Source: Metridium senile (lineage: Eukaryota > Cnidaria > Anthozoa > Actiniaria > Metridiidae). Taken from it: a stretch of 64,000 bases of DNA. Shown one piece after another: positions 48,145 through 60,744 of this stretch. Location of the stretch: NCBI GenBank assembly GCA_949775045.1, contig OX459095.1, forward strand, positions 22,410,811 to 22,474,810, written 5' to 3'. Numbering within the stretch: position 1 is the stretch's first letter; each line of letters opens with the position of its first letter. The notes beneath the pieces were generated by a model that searched no databases, had not been told where the DNA came from, and saw only the letters and a program-made list of their open reading frames with translations. The translations under genes and the position numbers were made by a program.

Positions 48145-51100
48145 ATGAGTAAAAAGGTGCAAAATTCTGAGAATATGTTTGTTATGGACAGCGATATCGC
48201 AGAATCTGAAAGGCTTCGGGAAGATAAGAATCGATCGAAGAATTGGAAGCGATGGGGTCCCTATCTCTCTGAACGGCAATGGGGAACAGTGAGGGAAGAT
48301 TACTCACACGACGGCACTTGGTAGGTTGTGCCATTCATGACTTATTAGTTTATTATTGAGATGGAGTCTTGACCTCAGTTAATTGTAGTGTTATCTGATC
48401 CTTTATCAACGTAACTTAATTTGCATTTTACCATCCAAGCTCTGAATGTTTATACAAAGAAGTTTATAAGTTCTGTAGAAAGGCTTTCAATACGGCAAAG
48501 AAGGCCAACATGGGTTTGTTTTTCGGGTAGTTTTATTCTATACTACAGAGGAACCCCGCTATACTGGTCCCTCAAATTGGATATGAAGTGATCCCAGGAC
48601 CCAAAATGAACCCGAGATAGGACCCGAACGAATCCACCCGAACTGATCCCCGTATATAATACGGAATGGACTTGTGGAAATAGGATACTTTTAATCGTTT
48701 TTTTAAGAACGAAAACAATAACAAAGGTTATTTGCATCGTAGTGAAACTACCAACTTACATTGAAAAAACTTGTTTTCGTTCTTAAAAAAGACAAAAATC
48801 GTTAATTTTAATTAAAGCTAAAGTTCAAATTAACTTATAGATAATTATATTTATAAAAGTTAAAAAAAAAATGATTCATTGTGATATATAGAGGATATTA
48901 CATGGGCGCGTGGAGATATGAATTTTATCTTTGAGTGTTGATAAGATATCCCACGAGTGAGCGCAGCGAATGAGTGGGATATCTTTTCAACACGAGAAGA
49001 TAAAATTCATATCACCAAGTGCACATGTAATGTTCTGTTTATTATATAAAAATATTTTGAAAGTTGATTGGTTGAGAGTGATATCACACATGTGCAATAT
49101 CAATGATATCTTCATGACTAGGATAGGCTTTTTATCTAGTTGATATCATTCGGTATACCACTATATGTTATGTAATAAAACAATATATTCATGTTATCAT
49201 GTTGATATATAAATTCAGTTTAAAGACTTTTATTATATTGAAAATCACTTTTGTATACATGCTGGTAAACTCGTACAGTACCAGTAATGCCCAGAAGGCT
49301 TTTCACTGTACTAACATAGATAACCAAAATATTTTGTAACTGGGAGTACTTTTCCCATAACCAGTCCAGGTCACAAGTGTTGGTACCAGTAATGTCTGGA
49401 AAGCATTTCACTGTACTAACATAGATAACCATAATATTTTGTAGCTGGGAGTACTTTTCCCATAACCAGTCCAGGTCACAAGTGTTGGTACCAGTAATGT
49501 CTGGGAAACATTTCACTGTACTAACAAAGATAACCATAATATTTTGTAGCTGGGAGTACTTTTCCCATGACCAATCCAGGTCACGAGTGTACCGTTGGGG
49601 TGAAGATGGTTTGTTAGGAATAACAGATAGACAATGTAGACTTTGCTTTGGTCTTGCATTATGGAATGAGAAAGACCCAATTCTAAAAGAAAGACTTTTT
49701 GGTCTTACAGGAAGCGAGGGTGAGTATAAGGAATTTAATTAATGTTTTAGAATATTTCCCCTTTATAATATTTATAGCTATCAAAATAAAACAGTTATTA
49801 AATAATGTCTCAATGCCTGATTTTGCTAGCAATTTTGTATTTTTTTTGCAATTTGAATAGCAATTTAATGGCAGCTTAGTTGCCGGAACTTTGAATATGC
49901 TCAAAATTCTGGTAAAAGAAAATCACACACAACAAAATTGCTTGTGTAAGTTGGAAAATAGCATAGAATGGAAACAAAACTTGTGATATGGGTTATAGAA
50001 ACTTTAAAAGTATTATTATGTAATATTTTTGACTCGCTTGTTTACATGGCGTAATCCTAGGTAACCATGGTGAGGATGTAAAAGAGTGCTATTACTACCT
50101 TGATTCTACTCCTACTCATTCGTACATGAAAGCACTGTACAAATATCCACACAATCAATATCCATATCAATGGTTGGTGGATGAGAATAGACGAAGGTCA
50201 AGACAAGATCCTGAGTTTGAACTGATGGACACTGGTGAGTAATGACACAGTTGGTTTGAAACTATTATAACTAAAACATTGAAGGAAACTGGAGGAGAAT
50301 AATAGTTTTGTATTCTGTGCTACACACGGGAATTTCAGACTTCACACATTTTCTAGTCATCTTTTCCGCCATTGCTGCTGGAAAATTCAATGATCCCCAG
50401 TCTACCCTAGAGAAAAAATGTCTACAACAACAATCATGTGGTTACTTGGGGTGAAGTGACATGTCCTTTGGGGTGAAGTGAGATGTCCATACACTACCGG
50501 TTTTGGCGGCGTCGCCTTTCCTTTTTCTTGCCTAACTAGTGCCTAGTCCCTCTCTAGTAGCAGCACAGGAAACCCAAATCTAAATAAGATTAGAGACGCC
50601 TGTGAAGGAGGCTATAATGGTGATAATAATGAGAATATTTATAATGATGGTACTGGTGATGATGATGAAAATAGTCATAACAACATTTTTGTCTTGGTTG
50701 TTGTTCACCAATGTTAACCTATTCAAGCAGTATGATAATTACAATGATAATAAAGATGATAATGGTAATAATGAATATCTGTCTGTTTTAGGCATCTTCA
50801 ATGAGAGTCGATACTGGGATGTGACAGCTGAATATGCCAAGAATTCTCCCGATGATCTACTGATCAACATCACTGTAACAAACCATGGACCAGACAAAAC
50901 TAAGCTACATGTCCTACCAACACTGTGGTACAGGAATACCTGGATATGGGGCTGTAAACATGAAGGGTGTACCAAGAAAGCTAGGATCAAAGAAATAGAC
51001 AAGAACACTGTTGAATGTTGGCATGAAACTCTAGGCAAGTTTGTGTTTATGGCTGATGTTGGTCAGGATGGAAAACCAGTAGAAATGCTGTACACAGAAA

Positions 51101-54100
51101 ATGAGACTAATTCAGAGGTGGGTAGCTGATGTTGTTATTTTTTTTATGTCATTTAATTCATTGTTCTCTTTTTATTCTACTTCTATTTAGTTCTTCTTTG
51201 ATGGCATATTAAAATATATCTATTCTTTTATTTGTTTGTCAGTGTATGTGTAGGGTTTCGCTTTGTTTTTTTTTTCAACATTTATCCATTTTCATCAGTT
51301 TGCCAATCTACTTGTTCACTATTCCTTGCATTCATTTGAATACTTATTCATTTATTCATTCGCTCATTCATTTATTTGTCTATGCATCCATTTATCCATG
51401 TATTTAATATCTATTATTTCATCCATCCATCCATCCATTTATTTATTCATTCATTCCTTCATCCATCTATTCATTTATTTATCCATTTATTATGTTGCTG
51501 ACGATCTCACTTTCATTCAATTCCTTTACCGCTTTGTTCCAGCAATTGTTTGATTTTCCAAGCTACACCAAGTACACCAAGGATGCATTCCATCGATATA
51601 TCATACATGGAGAGAAAGAAGCAGTCAATCCTAAGAAACATGGCACAAAGATTGCTCCATATTATATAGTTGACGTGGAGTCTGGCAAATCGTTCACCAT
51701 TAAATGTCGTCTTATGCCTAAAGATGAAGTCGTCAAAGATCCATTTAGTGCGAAATCTTTTGGAGATGTTCTGGAGAAAAGGAGGAAAGAAGCAGATGAA
51801 TTTTACAAGATAGCAATCCCATGTATGGAGTAGAATATGGTAGTGATGATGGTGGTGGTGTTGATGATAACAATGATGATGATGATAACAATGATAATGA
51901 TGATGTTGTTGTTGTTGGTGGAAAAGATAATGAATATGATGGTGGTGGTAATGATGATAACAATGATGATGATGATAACAATGATAATGATGATGTTGTT
52001 GTTGGTGGTGGAAAAGATAATGAATATGATGGTGGTTGTAATGATGATAACAATGATGATGATTAGGATGATGATGATGATGATGATAACAAGAATGATG
52101 TCGACAGTCATCGTAACAGCAATGCCTGATGATAATGATGATGATATTGATGATGATGATAATGTTCGTGACATATTAAACATAGTAATAATAACATTGA
52201 AAGCGATAACAAAGTAACGACAACGGTAATACTTGAGCGGATTTCGTATGACTGTAAAAAGTTCAAGCGTGTCTTGCCGTGACCGTGAATCTAGAAGTTT
52301 GATTGTCTTGCCGTGAGCTTTTCATAGTCATGCATACAAAGTCTGCTCTGATAAAAAGTAAGCGTGGTAAGCGACATATTAAAATATGTTTCTGATGATT
52401 GTCATTGGTTTGATTTCAGCTTCATTGTCAGCTGAGCAAACTCTAGTTAGTCGCCAATCGTACGCTGGTCTGCTTTGGAGTAAACAGTTTTACCATTACA
52501 TCATCAAAGACTGGTTAGAAGGAGACCCTGAGACTCCTAAACCACCTGATTCACGATTATCGGGCAGAAATTCTAACCCTGAATGGAGACAACTGTTTAA
52601 CAGGGATATCGTATCCATGCCCGATAAATGGGAATATCCATGGGTACGTTAGTAATAATTTAATATTTATCATGCGCAAAGTACATGTTAATATGATCAA
52701 ATGCGAAAATGGTAGACAACTAATTCAAAAACGTTGACACTGCTCAATATTGAGTATTGCACAACCTCGATCCCAGGGCCCTCTCCCTTCGCCCCACTGA
52801 AAAGCGAAGGGAGAGGGCCCTGGCAATAATGTTGGAGTATTGCATTTCAAGCAGACAAGTGCATCCTGGATCACCAGAGTGACCAATGGATAACGTATGA
52901 CGCTTGATTTGGGCTAAATAAAAGCATGTTTCGTGACAATAATTAACAAAGTTTAGTGCGTGATCGATTTTACAGGTAGTCGGGTCTTTGCATCGAAGCA
53001 AGACGAACATTGAGCTTGCAATGATAGAGACACATGAATAATTGTCCCGAAAGATGTTAAAAGGTCTCTGTCATTGCAAGCTCAACGTTCGTATCCCTTT
53101 GATGCAAAGGCCAGGCTACCTTTTAAGATGTAGCAGGGAACTGTAAAGGGAAATCAGAAATGTCGGTGCGTGAAACGTGAAAATTTACTTTTGTAACTCC
53201 ATTTGTCTTTCTCAACAGTACGCCACGTGGGACCTCGCCTTCCATATGCTACCCATGTCTAGCATCGACCCTGAGTTTGCGAAGAACCAGCTGATGTTGT
53301 TTCTACGTGAATGGTACATGGCTCCCAATGGTCAAATGCCTGCCTATGAGTTCGCCTTAAGTGATGTCAACCCTCCCGTTCACGCCGTGGCATGTCACTT
53401 CGTGTACAAACGCACAGGACCAAAAGGACAACGGGATAACGTGTTCTTAGCTAGATGTTTCCAGAAACTACTCATTAACTTTACATGGTATGACATTGTT
53501 TTGTTTTGTTTAGAGTACAGTTTGAGAGGGTCTGGATGGGGTTAACTGACAACTGACAATTGGCCAAAATTATAGCTGAAAACTGACAAATGGCATAAAC
53601 AAATAAACATTTTTTGGTTAATTATTAATTTCATTTTAACTGACAACTGACAAAAGGGCCAAAATCTAACTGACAACTGCTGACAAATAGCCGAAAATTT
53701 AACTGTCAACTGACATTCGTACCCCCCCCCCCCCCCCCCCATCCAGACCCTTCTTTGAAAAACACTAAAAGCGTGTTATAATTGACACTAGTTATGCATT
53801 AGAAAACAACTAAAAAGTAGGGATAATTCTAACATTGCATCACACTGATGATCATAGACTTGATCGAAACGTCTGAGAACTTATCGTTTTAATTGTAACA
53901 ATAGGGATAACTCTATTTAGTGCTGTTGCATGCCTTTAGTGTTTGAACTCGGAAGCCAAATTTAAAGACTTTCAACTAATAGTGAAAGTACATGTCTCAT
54001 ATATAGATGATGTTAATAATTCAGTAACATTTACCAGAAATGTCTCATTAATTTCACCAGGTGGGTGAACAGAAAGGATCCAACTGGAAATAACATCTTT

Positions 54101-57100
54101 GGAGGTGGATTTCTTGGTCTTGATAACATAGGTTAGTTTTACTGCCCTTCAAGGAAAGCCATGCGAAGTAAGGATGGCGAACAATCAGCCATTACATACA
54201 TACAGTATAATATACCAGTGTGTGAGCTGTCAGCTGCGAGGGATGGTTTTGAAACACCAGCTTTACAGTTGGTTTATAATAATGCTTTGTCTCATTCTAT
54301 TGTACATTCCTTGTTCAGGTTTAGACTTTTTTGTATTGCAGGATAAAATTAGTGTTTCATTTGATACTATCGGGCCTTTTCTTTATTCATGTGTCGCGCC
54401 ACACACACTTTCTTTAATCTTGGTTTCTTACTTTTCTTTTAAGGAATATTTGATCGATCTAAAGATCTCCCCATCCAAGGCAGTCTAATGCAGGTAACAT
54501 ATCTTCAGCACACAAAGTATTAATACAGGGTCACGTTTCACGGAAAATAAAATGGCCATTTCTCGTTTCACGAAACGTAAGAAAAATAGAAATGATATTC
54601 TCGTTTCACGAAAATCGCGTTTCACGAAAATCACGTTTCACGAAAATCACGTTTCACGAAAAAATAAAATGGCAATTTAACGTTTTGCGATAAATGTAAA
54701 CTGTCAAAACACGTTTCTAGAAACAACTCTTTACCACCTGTTAACAAACAACACACAACTTGGCATTACTACCAATACTGCATACGATTAACATTATTGT
54801 TTGTACAGGCAGATGGTACGGCATGGATGGCATTCTACTCACTTGTCATGCTTGGTATTGCCCTTGACCTTGCTGTATACGATCCTTCCTATGAAGACTT
54901 GGCCTCCAAGTTCTTTGAACATTTCACCCAGATATCAGACGCTATGAATAAGATGGGTGATGGCTTAGGCTTGTGGGATGAACAAGATGGGTTTTATTAC
55001 GATCATTTGACATGCCCCAAAACAAAGATGAGTAAACCACTGCGCGTGCGCTCTTTGGTCGGACTGGTTCCTCTTTTCGCCGTTCTTGTTCTTGAGGATG
55101 AGTTTGTTCAAAAACTACCGGGATTTAAGAACAGGCTTGACTGGTTTCTGAGGAACAGAAAGGACCTGGCGACTCAGGTTTGGATTTTAGATGCTCTTTT
55201 TGTTCTTGATAGTCGTATTGTTCTCATTCTCTTGTGTTTCCTTGCTTTGGTCTCCTTTGTTTTATTTTCTTAAAACAGGAAGTTAACAGGAAGTTCCACT
55301 ATAAAAAGGGCCATCTCACGTCAGCAGAGCTTCATGGCTGCCGATTTGTTGAAAAAACATGGCCGAGGGCACAGCTCCTATCTTGACATCTCAGAAATAA
55401 TTTGAGATAAACAATAAAGCTAGCTTGAAATCGTAAAATCAATGAATTAAATCGACTGCCTATTAAACACTTTATCATAAAAGACGAAAATAATATTGAT
55501 TATGCCAGAACTTATTGAAAAATTTAGGGTGAAAAGCTTTAAAAGAATTGTAACATCTCTTCAATAGTCATACGTCCAAATCAAAACACGCGGGAAAATT
55601 CCTGCCAATTTTGTAAGCGGACGCGTTTGCATATCCGGGAGACCTTGCTTCGCAAAGAGAAAGAAATACTCTTCATTTTGAAGGAAATTGAAGTTTATTT
55701 ATCGCAAATAGAGTCTGGAAAAACGGAAAAATCTCTTCTTACATATCATGCCTTCGACTTCAAAGCAAAACTGACGTCGTCTTTGACTGGAATTACAAGG
55801 AAGGATTATGGAGCAAAAAAACAACTATGTTTGTCGAGAAAATTGGAAGTTTGCCGAAGACATACAACCTTCAACGGATAAAAAAAGCAAAAGATCGAAG
55901 AAATACACTAGAAAAAAAACTCTTAAATTGTTCAAAATCACAAAGTCAAAACGCCTTCACGGCTTCGCTTAGATTCTCTCTTCTCGACATCTGATTGGCT
56001 AATGAGCTGAATTTGGCCTGGCCATTTCCCTTTTATACCGGAACTTCCTGTTTAAGTCCCTTTCGTTTTGCTTCTCGTGCCTTTCCTTACTATTCGTTAT
56101 CTTTCCTTCCCTTTCACTTGCCTGTCGTTTCCCATCTCTCATTTCCTTTTCTTTTCTTTCTCTCTATTTCCTTTGCTTCTTCAGTTTTATTTCTTTGTTC
56201 GTTCGATCGTTTTCCTTAATATGTACACACCTTTTGTTTCTTTTTCTTTCGTCCCCCTCCTTTTCCTTCCTCTCTTCCTATCCATTTTCTTTTTTGTCAT
56301 TCGTTTTACGCTCTTTTCGTTTACACGCCTTACTATTTTATCTTTTTTTAGCTTCTAACTTCATTTCAATAGTTTCATTTCATCTCACGTGTTTCCCTTA
56401 TTGATTCCGCATTAACAATGTATTTCAGTGTATTTATTTCTTACAATGTACATGGATGCAATATATTTATTTGCTAAGGTTTCTAACATGGATGCAATCT
56501 ATTTATTTGCTAAGGTTTCTTACATGGATGTAATCTATTTATATCCTAAGGTTTCCTACATGGATTCGAAAGGGGCCAGTAAATACCATCATCTACTGGC
56601 TATCCCCACCAAGGAACAGTTGGCTCGGGTCTTGAAGTACGTTCTTGATGAGAATGAGTTCCTGTCGCCCTACGGTATCCGCTCGCTATCACTATATCAC
56701 AAAGATAACCCTTACTCTCTCAAGGTGAATGGCGATGAGTACAGTGTGCAGTATGTACCAGGAGAATCCAACACAGCCATGTTTGGAGGGAATAGTAACT
56801 GGAGAGGTCCAATATGGCTTTGTAGTGAGTAGCAACCACGCAATAGACCTCTATATCTTCCTTGTTGGTTGTCCCATTTCAGATCACGTGATGCTTCCCT
56901 TGGGAGTTGTTTCTTTCACATGTAAATTGTTGTAACACGTTCCTCATAAAAGAACAATTCTCAAGGGAATTCTCAAGGTCAATTTTGTACAATCTTTGGG
57001 AAAATTGTTCACACGATAATGACTTTACAGTGAGGACACTTGAACCACAAACACTTTGATGAGGGTCCTGAAGGGGTAAATTGGGAATTGGGATTTGCCT

Positions 57101-59599
57101 TTTTTCGAGGCTGGGAATTGGGATTTGCCCATTGGGATTGGGATTTGTCCATTGGGATTGGGATTTGTCCATAGGATTTGACTATTTCTTGTCCATTCGT
57201 TTTCTCTTTAGATGCTAAAATAATGTTTTAAATTGAGTAATTTGCAACATTTTACGTCGTTTTAGTAGACTAGAAGAAAAAATCGAACTATCTTGGGCTT
57301 CCTGTGGTTAGTATTCAATTTGGGCTTCCTGTGGTTAATGTTTGGGCTTCCTGTGGTTAATGTTTGGGCTTCCTGTGGTAATTGGGATTTTGATAAAAAA
57401 TTGATTGGGAATTGGGATTGGATACCCCCCTTCAGGACCCTCTTTGATTTTTGTTGTTGCTGTTTTTAACCCACATCCCATGAGCAAATAGATTAGAAAT
57501 AAGATGTATTATGAACACTTAAACTCACTGCTTCACTTTTTAGAGGGTTTGGAGCAGTAGAAGGCTCAGAAAATAATAACATGAAAAAAGTCAAGTGTTC
57601 ACGGTTCAAATATCCTTACTGTGAATATCAAAAATATACAGCGATATTTATTCGTATATTGTTACGAATGGAATGCAATAACAATAAAATAACGGATTAT
57701 TATTAATTTTAATATAAATAAACGACCCAAAATGCACTATTCATTATTCATGGAAACTAGCAAGTAAACTAGTATAGGCTGCGTCGGTGTTTGATATAAA
57801 TGGTCTACGAGTCAATAGCCCACGAGGCCGAGTCTTCTTGCTGGTATTTGTAATTTACGATTTAAGGAAAAGCATTACATTTAGTACTAAGCTATTACAA
57901 GAATTAGAAGAATCAAGAAACGTTTTCAAAGTTTACAAAACCGGCACTTTTCGCTACTAGTGGTCTATCACTCAATAGACCATTAGTAGAGTAGCCAATC
58001 AGAATAAAGGATTCGTGATAGACCACTAGTAGGTTTATACTAATACCTATTATTCATTATTCATTATTCAGTATTCTACCATGTGCACGTTTTTCAAATA
58101 GCTGTATAGTATATAGGAGCATAACTACTTGTTTTATTCAACTTTGGTGATCTGTGCATTCTTTTTTTCAGTGAATTCCCTTCTAGTAGAAGCCCTTGAG
58201 CGATATGACTATTTCTTTGGTGACAGTTTCAAAGTGGAATGTCCAACTGGATCTGGTAACCTAGTGCGCCTGCGCGATGTTGCTCAAGAGATTTCCCGCC
58301 GTCTGACGTTATTGTTTATGGTTGATAGTAATGGTCGGCGCCCTTGCCATGGTAACGATGATCTATATACGACTGACCCTAACTGGAAGAAATTGGTCTT
58401 GTTTTACGAGTACTTCCACCCCGAGACTGGACGGGGGATTGGGGCGAGGTAGGGAACTTCACTAGTCATTGCAACACAGCGGTCAAACGACTACGCATGT
58501 GTGGCAAAATTTTCACTGCGGTAAAAACATTAGTAATTTAGGATTACAGTGTCGATTTATAAGAAATTCACTGAATATACAAGCTTGAAGTTTCGTGTAC
58601 AAAACCTTTGTTATATTGTGGAGCTACCATTACAGTGCGAATCAAAAAAGCCGTGGGCACCCAGAAATATTTTAGAACTGAAAGTTTACTGTTCGTTGAA
58701 CAGCTCACAAACAACTCTAACTACAACAAGTTTATCATACTACACATCAGTCAAACTTCTTGCGGTGATATAATTGTTTCTGAGCTGTTCAACGAATAGT
58801 AAACTATTTCTAAAATATTTTTAGGTGCCCACGGTTTTTTGATTCACACTGTAAACTACTCCATCTTTTTTTTCGAGAGTCCATACGAATGTCAGATTTG
58901 TGTGCTGGATCACTTAACTTGTTTTTTTCGCGTATGCGTAATCGTTTGACCGCTCTGGTGGTCATTGCATGATTTCAGTGCGTGAGGTACTAGTTCCTCA
59001 ATCACGACTGATAAACACAAAACACCGACATGGCCGCGTCCCACATGGTACATCGAGCTTTACACCAACTTGTGGCATAACAAATTCTTGATTTTTTTTA
59101 ATACATTTTTGCACATTTGAATGGCTGAAATTTGTACAATATTTACTCCCATTTGGATTTAAATTCAGTACGTGAAACACTCGCTCATTTACTTACTGAC
59201 TTGAGCGACATTATAAACCGTGAATCACCAAGATAGAGTAGATTTCATATAACTGTGAAAAGTTCAGTGCCGTGCGCGTGCCTTGCCTTGCCTTGACCGT
59301 GTTCGTGCCGTGAGCTTTTCATAGTCATACGAAATCTGCTCTAGAGGTCAACGTGCATTCCCTCATACTGACTTGTGTATCATTGTAAACGTTGAATCAC
59401 CAAAATAGCGGTCAGCGTATACCGAAACAGTACATAATCATAGTCCTCCCTGCAGTGGTTTTAATGCACGACGACACTAAACACCACTGTGGGGGAGACC
59501 ACAAGGTTTTGAAATATTCTTCTTTTTTTCAGCCATCAAACAGGGTGGACAGCGGTCGTGTCGTCTCTGCTGGACAAGCTCTCTCAGGACAAGCATTAG
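48145..59599 (+). CDS. GH63-like (MGH1/YMR196W-type) glycosidase, paralogue C
   Basis: Thirteen exons: 48145-48320, 49550-49719, 50061-50234, 50792-51117, 51543-51822, 52420-52643, 53219-53487, 54061-54131, 54444-54493, 54809-55177, 56551-56824, 58172-58448, 59533-59599; 2727 nt, 908 aa, in phase. Motifs in order: [93 protein letters not shown] (Asp455), [79 protein letters not shown] (Glu874), HQTGWTAVV. Known relatives hydrolyse mannosylglycerate or glucosylglycerate or are uncharacterised (yeast YMR196W), so substrate is open. No signal peptide or membrane segment is seen; a cytosolic enzyme is likely. Exons 2 and 11 have tandemly duplicated acceptor regions upstream. Confidence 0.92.
48896..49033. 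mobile_element. foldback element, ATTACATGGGCGC family, copy 2
   Basis: Relative of 16184-16321; the centre CCCACGAGTGAGCGCAGCG pairs imperfectly. It lies in C intron 1. Confidence 0.8.
49280..49592 (+). repeat. 105-bp triplicated exon 2 acceptor region
   Basis: Three units start at 49280, 49385 and 49490. Each carries ATATTTTGTA, an acceptor position and the first ~40 bp of exon 2. Unit 1 has lost the AG (GTAACTGG), unit 2 keeps a full acceptor (GTAG, exon start 49445), unit 3 is the start of exon 2 used in the model (49550). Confidence 0.93.
51835..52190. repeat. (GAT)n microsatellite after C exon 5
   Basis: GATGAT and AATGAT triplets with two copies of a longer unit containing GTTGTTGGTGGAAAAGATAA. 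It begins 13 bp into C intron 5. Confidence 0.9.
52234..52350. mobile_element. MITE, AGAGCAGATTTCGTA family, copy 2
   Basis: GAGCGGATTTCGTATGACTG and CATAGTCATG...GTCTGCTC ends with a CTTGCCGTGA core. C intron 5. Confidence 0.75.
52764..52825. mobile_element. MITE, CCTCGATCCCAGGGCCC family, copy 2
   Basis: CAGGGCCCTCTCCCTTCGC...GCGAAGGGAGAGGGCCCTG. C intron 6. Shorter relative of 42472-42560. Confidence 0.75.
52970..53148. mobile_element. MITE, AGGTAGCC/GGCTACCTTT family, copy 3
   Basis: Arms carry CTTTGCATCGAAGCAAGACG and GATGCAAAGG, with CAATGATAGAG subterminal. Same family as 12020 and 17357. C intron 6. Confidence 0.75.
53527..53752. mobile_element. inverted-repeat element with poly-C end
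   Basis: GGGTCTGGATGGGG at left and CCCCATCCAGACCC at right. The interior repeats ACTGACAACTGACAA. A run of about 20 C near 53722 may be unstable. C intron 7. Confidence 0.75.
54560..54665 (+). repeat. CGTTTCACGAAAAT short tandem repeat
   Basis: Several units of CGTTTCACGAAAATCA within C intron 9. Confidence 0.8.
56447..56562 (+). repeat. 36-bp repeat duplicating the exon 11 acceptor
   Basis: Units of ATGGATGCAATCTATTTATT plus TGCTAAGGTTTCTTAC repeat with a 36-bp period. Acceptor-like AAG|GTTTC sites end at 56478, 56514 and 56550, the last being the one used in the C model. Confidence 0.9.
57055..57447. mobile_element. inverted-repeat element with GGGATTTG tandem core
   Basis: Ends GAGGGTCCTGAAGGGG and CCTTCAGGACCCTC. 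The interior holds GGGATTGGGATTTGTCCATT and TTGGGCTTCCTGTGGTTAAT tandem units. C intron 11. Confidence 0.8.
58633..58851. mobile_element. Tc1/mariner-like MITE, CAGTGCGAATC family, copy 1
   Basis: CAGTGCGAATCAAAAAAGCC at left, its inverted copy at right, TA on both flanks, inner arms TTCGTTGAACAGCTCA. C intron 12. Confidence 0.85.
59234..59343. mobile_element. MITE, AGAGCAGATTTCGTA family, copy 3
   Basis: AGAGTAGATTTCATATAACT at left and CATACGAAATCTGCTCT at right with a CCTTG core. C intron 12. Confidence 0.8.
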
Positions 59600-59682
59600 T
59601 CTTGTACTAACAAGATATAAATCTTTTTAACAATTATATGTAATTTAGTTGTTGTTACGAGGTGTATTTGCTTATATTTCCC

Positions 59683-59987
59683 ATATACTCCTATTTCAAA
59701 AATCGTTGTCGCAAACAAAGCCACAGTCCACACTCTGAAGCCTGCAAAGGATGTTGGTATTTCTTCTCTTGTTATCGATTTATTCATATAATATTTGTAC
59801 GTATTGTTGTACGTGTTTGTGTTATATGACCATAACAACTTGTTGTTGTGGTAGATATAAATAGAAATATTTTTAAAAAACGTATAATAAATCACAAATT
59901 AAGTCCATATAACCGACATCCTTTGCAAGGCTTCAGAGTGTGGACCGTAGCTTCGGCTGCGACAACGATTTTTGAAATAGGTGTATC
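59683..59987. mobile_element. MITE, TATACACCTATTTCAAA family at the 3' end of C
   Basis: Same element as 29078-29386 (CTGAAGCCTGCAAAGGATGT inverted near 59915). It starts 84 bp after the C stop codon and contains the first AATAAA downstream of C (59886-59891), so it may supply the polyadenylation signal. Confidence 0.8.
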
Positions 59988-60744
59988 TTTGTTGCCAAGC
60001 TGTCCCTACTTCATTCCGAGGAAGAAAAGCTTTTTCCCCTCGCCCGTCCTTTTCTCGTCGCCAATCCTCGCACGTCCGATTTTTATAAAAAGCTCGTCCG
60101 TAGGGAACTGGGTAGGGACTACCTGCAGTCTTGTAGTTGCTATGGTAGCAATTTATCTTTTTTCGCACTCAAAAAAACACAGCACGATGAATTGTAATTT
60201 CTTTAGTCATTCATTTATCAAGCACGTTGTTACATGTATTTATTATTTAGTAATGGTATTTATAATGTGCCACTCTAACACTTTATACTTTTACTGTAGT
60301 CAATAGAACAATAATTTTAAACTATAATTTTTCTCTTGTGTAGGTATATATAGTTTTATGCGTCTATTTTCTTTTTTCTTATTGTACATGATCGTTAAGA
60401 AAAAAATACTAATAAAAAATCATGAAAATGACTTCTTCTTACGTCTTCTTGCAAAATTAATTGTCATATGAAGAACTGGAAAATTTGATAAAAAATAACA
60501 CCAAAAAATATATGGCATGAAAATTATTAACTAAAACGAAAAATAAATAAAATCCGGAAAATATCGACATGAATGGAAAATCAACCGGAAGTTACGTTTA
60601 CTTCCGTTTTCCGCTACCGATCCACCAAAGCGAGGCAATGACAATGTGCTTGCGTAAAAGGTTGAAAATTTCGTGCCTTGAGTTTCCTTCAAGTATAGTG
60701 TTTTCTGACTAGATTTTTGTGTGTTTTTGGATCTTTTCTCGCCA
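59988..60744. other. spacer between C and UBE2G1
   Basis: No gene seen. AT-rich sequence with the presumed UBE2G1 promoter and 5' UTR in the last 150 bp (sequence around GGAAGTTACGTTTACTTCC, a possible paired ETS-type site, at 60586-60605). Confidence 0.45.

Noticed and set aside
49220..49537. Minus-strand frame with three repeats of [15 protein letters not shown]
   Set aside because: It is the antisense reading of the 105-bp exon 2 triplication of C.
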